Of a DNA stretch of 64,000 nt, positions 59,872 to 64,000 are shown one piece after another. The notes under the pieces are model-generated. The model saw only the letters and a list, made by a program, of their open reading frames with translations. It was not told where the DNA came from and searched no databases. Positions within the stretch are counted from its first letter, which is position 1, and each line of letters starts with the position of its first letter. The DNA lies in the IMG/VR virus record IMGVR_UViG_3300008740_000003, positions 25,497-89,496 of that record; one strand, 5' to 3'. The translations under genes were made by a program, and so were the position numbers. Source of the DNA: a virus.

Positions 59872-60894
59872 ATGATAATATGGGGAATAACAGGTAATAG
59901 TCACGATGCAAGTTTATCCGTGATGAAGTGGAGTCCGAATGGTTTAACGGATCATTATAAACTTAAACTGCTTTGGGCAGGACTGTCTAGAGACTTTAGT
60001 GGTAAACCAGGTGATCCAAGTTTAAGTGGCAAGATGTTAGCTTATGTTAGATCAAATCCTAGATGGGCTTTCCCGGCAAAAATTATTTGGTATGAAAAAC
60101 CTTTTTTAAAAAGTTTACGACAGTTATGGGCAGGTCAAGGATTATTATTTCAAGAAAATAATATTAAGAAATATCTAGCTAAAGCAGGTATTCATAAAGT
60201 TCCAATCGAATATGCAAAACATCATCACAGTCATGCGGCTTACGGATATTTTACAGCACCTTTTATTGAAAGAAATGCCGCAATAGTTGTACTAGATAGT
60301 ATAGGAGAATTTCAAACATTTACTATATGGCATGGTAAAAGACATCATTTAAAACAAGTATACTCACAAAGATATCCTCATAGTGTTGGATTATTTTATA
60401 GTGCAATGACTCAACGAGTAGGATTTAAACCAAACGCAGAAGAATATAAAACAGAACAACTTGCTAAAAAAGGTAACTGGAGAGTTCACTATAGAAAATT
60501 TATGGAAGAATTAGTTGATACTAGAATGCCTTTTAGATTAAGAGAAAATTTACATCGGGGAGCTAATTGGTGGAGACCTGAACTAACGTCAGAAGAAGAT
60601 TTAGCCAATATAGCCGCAACTACTCAACATATTTTTGAATTGACTTTAGTTAGTATTAGTGGATGGTGCCAAACAAATATTAAAGCTGATAATGTAGTTT
60701 TTGTAGGTGGTTGTGCATTAAACAAAACTGCTATTAGTAAATTACAACATATATGGGATGACATTTGGATTCCACCAAATCCGGGTGATCCAGGCTCTTG
60801 TATTGGTTCTGTTCTAACAAGGTATCCAAAACACCTTGACTTTGATCCCGATGTATGGTACAATAAGGATAATGGAAAAATCAAGACAAAATAA
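59872..60894 (+). CDS. Carbamoyltransferase-like protein, N-terminal domain only
   Basis: 340 residues. IWGITGNSHDASLSVMKW, AKHHHSHAAYGYF (the metal-binding histidine cluster), VVLDSIGEFQTF and FVGGCALN match Carbam_trans_N. The C-terminal domain that forms carbamoyl-adenylate, present in the 603-residue gene at 4137, is absent. It may be a different transferase, a subunit working with another protein, or a remnant. Such short forms occur in cyanophages as I recall. Overlaps the helicase gene by 23 nt. Confidence 0.82.
   Translation: MIIWGITGNSHDASLSVMKWSPNGLTDHYKLKLLWAGLSRDFSGKPGDPSLSGKMLAYVRSNPRWAFPAKIIWYEKPFLKSLRQLWAGQGLLFQENNIKKYLAKAGIHKVPIEYAKHHHSHAAYGYFTAPFIERNAAIVVLDSIGEFQTFTIWHGKRHHLKQVYSQRYPHSVGLFYSAMTQRVGFKPNAEEYKTEQLAKKGNWRVHYRKFMEELVDTRMPFRLRENLHRGANWWRPELTSEEDLANIAATTQHIFELTLVSISGWCQTNIKADNVVFVGGCALNKTAISKLQHIWDDIWIPPNPGDPGSCIGSVLTRYPKHLDFDPDVWYNKDNGKIKTK
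60836..60864 (+). promoter_or_regulatory. Sigma70-type early promoter for gp41
   Basis: TTGACT (60836-60841), 17-nt spacer, TACAAT (60859-60864), ATG 7 nt later at 60872. Located inside the 3' end of the upstream gene. The AAGGA next to the -10 is probably too close to transcription start to act as ribosome-binding site. Confidence 0.75.
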
Positions 60895-62299
60895 AGAATA
60901 CGGATACGATATTCAAAAAGTTTATCTAGAAATGATGCTAGGAAATGCAGAAGCATTTGTTAGATGTCAATCTATATTTGATCAGTCTTTATTTGATAGA
61001 AAATTACAAAGTGCGGCAGATTATCTTAACAAATATGTTGCTGAACATAATGCATTACCAACACCAGATATGATTAATGCAAATTGTAAAACAGATTTAA
61101 AAGTACCTGAAGGACTTCATGAATCTCATTATGATTGGTTACTAGGAGACTTTGAAACATTTGTTAGACATAAAAGTCTTGAAAGAGCTATATTAAAATC
61201 TGCAGATATGTTAGAAAAAGGTGACTATGGTCCAGTTGAAGACTTGGTTAAAAAGGCAGTCCAAATAGGACTACACAAAGATTTAGGTACAGATTATTTT
61301 AAAGATCCAAAAGAAAGATTAATGAAATTAAAAAATCAGGCTGGTCAAGTTAGTACAGGCTGGTCAACATTAGATAGAAAACTATTTGGCGGATTTAATA
61401 AAGGAGAACTTAATATATTTGCAGGAGGATCAGGTGCAGGTAAATCTTTATTTCTTACAAATTTAGGTTGTAACTGGACATTAGCAGGATTGAATATTTT
61501 ATATATTAGCTTTGAATTAAGTGAAGAATTAATATCAATGAGAATAGATAGTATGCTTACTGACATTCCAACAAAGAAAATTTTTAAAGAATTAGAAGGT
61601 GTTGAAATGAAAGTAAAAATACTTGGCAAGAAAGCTGGTAAATTCCAAATTAAATATTTGCCAAGTGGTAAAAATGCAAACGATATTAGATCATTTATTA
61701 AGGAATATGAAATTAAAACACAAAGCAAAGTAGATGTATTGCTAGTTGATTATTTAGATTTAATGATGCCTATATCTAAAAAAGTATCTCCAAGTGATTT
61801 ATTTGTTAAAGATAAGTTTGTATCAGAAGAATTAAGAAATTTATCAATGGAATTAGGAATTATATTTGTAACTGCATCACAATTGAACAGAGGTTCGGTT
61901 GAAGAAATAGAATTTGATCACTCACATATAGCAGGCGGTATTAGTAAAATACAAACTGCTGATAATGTATTTGGTATATTCACTAGTAGAGCAATGAGAG
62001 AACGTGGAAGATATCAAATACAATTAATGAAAACTAGATCATCTAGTGGTATTGGTAGTAAAATAGATTTAGAATTTGATATAGATTCATTAAGAATTAG
62101 AGATTTAATTGAAGATGAAGACGCTCAAAAATATGATAAACGAGTAGGTCAAGTATATAATACATTAAAGAAAACATCACCAGACCAACCAGAAACAACA
62201 GCCGTTGATCCTAGTAAAGGTACTAGAATACCTCAAGCTAAAACAGAAGGCGATTCTACTAAATTGCGAGAGTTTTTATCTAATCTAGACAAAGAGTAA
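60872..62299 (+). CDS. gp41: Replicative helicase gp41 (DnaB family)
   Basis: 475 residues from the ATG just after the promoter (T4: 475). N-terminal helical domain; RecA core with GWSTLDRKLFGGFNKGEL, Walker A GGSGAGKS at 185-192, the Walker B strand VDVLLVDYLDLM, and FVTASQLNRG. Unwinds DNA at the fork with gp61. The alternative ATG 36 nt upstream lies within the promoter and is unlikely. Confidence 0.94.
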   Translation: MEKSRQNKEYGYDIQKVYLEMMLGNAEAFVRCQSIFDQSLFDRKLQSAADYLNKYVAEHNALPTPDMINANCKTDLKVPEGLHESHYDWLLGDFETFVRHKSLERAILKSADMLEKGDYGPVEDLVKKAVQIGLHKDLGTDYFKDPKERLMKLKNQAGQVSTGWSTLDRKLFGGFNKGELNIFAGGSGAGKSLFLTNLGCNWTLAGLNILYISFELSEELISMRIDSMLTDIPTKKIFKELEGVEMKVKILGKKAGKFQIKYLPSGKNANDIRSFIKEYEIKTQSKVDVLLVDYLDLMMPISKKVSPSDLFVKDKFVSEELRNLSMELGIIFVTASQLNRGSVEEIEFDHSHIAGGISKIQTADNVFGIFTSRAMRERGRYQIQLMKTRSSSGIGSKIDLEFDIDSLRIRDLIEDEDAQKYDKRVGQVYNTLKKTSPDQPETTAVDPSKGTRIPQAKTEGDSTKLREFLSNLDKE

Positions 62300-62301
62300 T
62301 A

Positions 62302-62790
62302 ATGAGATTATATAAAAACAAAAGATCCAATATACATAGGAATGGCTTGTCTGCCTCTACTAATATTAAAAAAGGTCAAAGAATTATCCAGTATAAAGGA
62401 AAGAAAATTAGTCACGATAAAGCAGAAACAGATCCAAAGTATGATAACGATAAAGAGATTTACTTGTTTAATTTAAACAAACAGTACGATCTTGATGGTG
62501 ATTTTAAATTTAATACTGCTCGATTAATAAATCATTCCTGTAATCCTAACTGTGAAGTTTTTGATTATAACAGACAATTATGGATTTTTGCTATAAAGAA
62601 TATTAAAAAAGACGAAGAGTTAACTTATGATTATGGGTTTAGTTTTGATAAAACAGACTACAAACAATACCCTTGTAAGTGTGGATCATCTAATTGCGTA
62701 GGTTATATTGTTCGAGAGGGATCAAGATGGCGAATAAGCCGCGAAGCGGTCGTCCGCCAGAAAGTAAGCAGTCGCGAAGCGACGCGGTAG
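62302..62790 (+). CDS. SET-domain lysine methyltransferase-like protein
   Basis: 162 residues. GLSASTNIKKGQRIIQYKG (start of SET), RLINHSCNPNCEV (the NHSCxPN motif at 77-83), DEELTYDYGF at 105-113 (catalytic Tyr region) and a post-SET C-x-C-x4-C (125, 127, 132) with GYI. SET proteins methylate lysines; some bacteria and viruses carry them. All core motifs are present, so activity is plausible. The last 22 residues come from a GC-rich hairpin island unlike the rest of the gene. Target unknown. Confidence 0.88.
   Translation: MRLYKNKRSNIHRNGLSASTNIKKGQRIIQYKGKKISHDKAETDPKYDNDKEIYLFNLNKQYDLDGDFKFNTARLINHSCNPNCEVFDYNRQLWIFAIKNIKKDEELTYDYGFSFDKTDYKQYPCKCGSSNCVGYIVREGSRWRISREAVVRQKVSSREATR
62739..62783 (+). 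promoter_or_regulatory. Two GCGAAGC mini-hairpins in a GC-rich island
   Basis: CCGC-GAA-GCGG (62739-62749) and GTCGC-GAA-GCGAC (62771-62783) are perfect short stems with the same GAA loop, both containing GCGAAGC, a 7-mer known to form an exceptionally stable DNA mini-hairpin. They lie at the convergent junction of the SET and amidinotransferase genes. Could act as bidirectional terminators or DNA structure signals; no T-run directly follows. Confidence 0.65.
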
Positions 62791-62807
62791 CATTCGGTAA
62801 ACAGATT

Positions 62808-63872
62808 TTATATGATTTTTCTTTTGACGCCTGCACGTTTAACGTCTAATGTACTACAATGTATTCCACCATCCCAATACAAATAATGACGTTGCTCCAC
62901 TACGTGGCAATCGATGTGCAAGGACTTTAGTTTTTCAAACAATTTAGGTATGTGTCTTGCAAACACAATATTGTTTCTATCTAATATTAATACGTTTAAA
63001 TCAAAGCAAACTTCTTGACTGTACCCTCTCCAATTCTCTAAATACTTGTCTAACCAAGCAACATCCATTTTATCTCGTGCTTTAGCATAGTCTTGAATAT
63101 ACCTATCCATTTTTAATTCGGGCAAACAATCACTAACATCTATTAATTTTTTGTTATGCAAACACTTAGGCACCCAATCCATTCCAGCATGAATTACTGT
63201 TTCATCATCTATCATAATAAAGCCGTGGTCAATGTGTCCAAACTCTTTAACTCGTGTACCTTCGTTACTAATAAATCTATATTCAGGTAGCTCACGCTTA
63301 CACCACTCTAATCCAGTTTGACTTCCAGGACCTCGTGTATTAACAATAAATGCATCGCCCGCCTTAAACATTGTAGCTGTATGCCACAACACTCTATCAG
63401 ATAATTTGTCTACATACGTTCTATCACTCATAAACCATTCGTCTGTAGTATTCAAATCCATAAGCATAGGGGCTGGTTGGCTCATCCAACGATAGCCTTC
63501 ACGGAATAATTTTTCAAATATTTCATAATAGCTAATAGCATCAAAGTATCTGTCTGTATAACTTGTATAAGTTTGCATAATGTTTTTACCCATAACCATA
63601 TACTGATCTCTTGGTACGATTGGTGCAATTGGTACATTTATGTTGAACTGTGGCATTTTTACAGCATTATATTTGTAAACATTAGGACGATATACTTCAA
63701 TACCCCCTTTTGTAAGAAAGGTTGATAATGCTTCTAAATCTTGTTTAGTTTCTTCTAGGATATGATTAAATTGTTTAATGTTGCCTTTAGTCAACAAATG
63801 ATCCACGTCTCCAGGAGAGTACGTGTCTCCTACGATTACAGATTGTAATGGATCATATTCTGTGTAGATCAT
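62808..63872 (-). CDS. Amidinotransferase (glycine/inosamine-phosphate amidinotransferase type)
   Basis: 354 residues. Catalytic pattern: AGDAFIV (Asp173), GHIDHGF (His213), and RHYLYWDGGIHCSTL with Cys339, as in arginine:glycine amidinotransferase and StrB1-type enzymes. These move an amidino group from arginine to an amine, making guanidinoacetate or guanidino-sugars. All catalytic residues are visible. Similar genes occur in marine phages. Overlaps the partial upstream gene by 4 nt. The acceptor could be glycine or an amino-sugar. Confidence 0.87.
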   Translation of the reverse strand: MIYTEYDPLQSVIVGDTYSPGDVDHLLTKGNIKQFNHILEETKQDLEALSTFLTKGGIEVYRPNVYKYNAVKMPQFNINVPIAPIVPRDQYMVMGKNIMQTYTSYTDRYFDAISYYEIFEKLFREGYRWMSQPAPMLMDLNTTDEWFMSDRTYVDKLSDRVLWHTATMFKAGDAFIVNTRGPGSQTGLEWCKRELPEYRFISNEGTRVKEFGHIDHGFIMIDDETVIHAGMDWVPKCLHNKKLIDVSDCLPELKMDRYIQDYAKARDKMDVAWLDKYLENWRGYSQEVCFDLNVLILDRNNIVFARHIPKLFEKLKSLHIDCHVVEQRHYLYWDGGIHCSTLDVKRAGVKRKII

Positions 63873-64000
63873 AACATATATCCTTTGTTTATAAAAATTT
63901 GTATGCTGTGTCGCACAACATCTTTATTTGTAATTTGTGTTATTGCGTGGGGGAAGTCTTGTGGATTTAATATTAATCTGTTTGCTATAGGTTCTACAAA
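63869..64000 (-). CDS. C-terminal part of an unidentified gene (cut by window edge)
   Basis: On the minus strand the frame is open from the window edge, encoding at least 43 residues (FVEPIANRLILNPQDFPHA at the visible start, ending FINKGYML). Its TGA overlaps the amidinotransferase ATG (ATGA), so it belongs to the same operon. Too little is visible to name. Confidence 0.6.
   Translation of the reverse strand, partial: FVEPIANRLILNPQDFPHAITQITNKDVVRHSIQIFINKGYML

Noticed and set aside
62727-62849. 40-codon plus-strand ORF (MANKPRSGRPPESK...) crossing the hairpin island
   Set aside because: It has a reasonable GAGGG site, but overlaps the SET gene and the convergent amidinotransferase, and its second half is antisense to the latter. 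Mentioned in findings but not supported enough as a gene.
1-64000. Search for tRNA genes, photosynthesis genes, integrase or insertion sequences
   Set aside because: I saw no cloverleaf-like stretch in the gaps between genes and no recognisable psbA/psbD, integrase or transposase protein. All gaps are shorter than 300 nt, and what they hold is listed under promoters, hairpins or small genes.

Overview
This window reads as part of the genome of a marine T4-like myovirus. The DNA is AT-rich. It carries T4-type morphogenesis genes (gp1, gp4, gp13, gp14, gp15, gp16, gp17, gp18, gp19) and replication/recombination genes (gp32, UvsX, UvsY, UvsW, gp41, gp61, a possible gp62). Several structural proteins have the form I associate with cyanophage and SAR11 (Pelagibacter) myoviruses rather than enteric T-even phages. 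No photosynthesis gene, tRNA, CRISPR, integrase or insertion sequence was seen, so a SAR11-type or other heterotrophic marine host is my best guess (inference).

Layout. (1) 1-9368: three tandem cysteine/glycine-rich virion proteins (the first cut by the window edge), other virion proteins, a heptosyltransferase-carbamoyltransferase-heptosyltransferase trio, a fibre-like protein with a degenerate alpha/beta-hydrolase domain, and a 31-residue metallothionein-like protein. (2) 9374-17092: a 2572-residue repeat-rich virion protein. (3) 17093-23352, minus strand: neck genes gp14 and gp15 followed in the same operon by Nudix, HldE, an Fe(II)/2OG oxygenase, HldD and a cupin, i.e. ADP-heptose synthesis. 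(4) 23408-36470: gp13, dNMP kinase, an HNH gene, sheath, tube, head completion, terminase and unknown virion genes. (5) 36602-39460: gp32, UvsX, UvsY. (6) 39504-50692: a 16-gene glycan cassette of glycosyltransferases, methyltransferases, an epimerase and a cupin. (7) 50717-62299: UvsW, many small unknown genes, a 192-residue DnaE-like protein, primase and helicase. (8) 62302-64000: a SET-domain protein, a GC-rich hairpin island, an amidinotransferase and a cut gene.

Regulation. Six good sigma70-type promoters, all with a 17-nt spacer, precede replication or nucleotide genes. Four of them place the -10 box 6-7 nt before the ATG, predicting leaderless mRNAs. Late genes are preceded by T4-like NATAAATA motifs. 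Most genes overlap by 1-4 nt, which implies translational coupling.

How it fits together. Heptose-nucleotide synthesis is co-transcribed with neck proteins, and heptosyl- and carbamoyltransferases sit among virion genes. The simplest hypothesis is that this phage makes and transfers its own modified heptose glycan late in infection, onto virions or the host surface. Other points to check are a miniature DnaE-like protein that keeps all three putative catalytic aspartates, a phage metallothionein candidate, and an apparently complete absence of the pentamer GCWGC, with Ala-Ala always coded through GCG or GCC.
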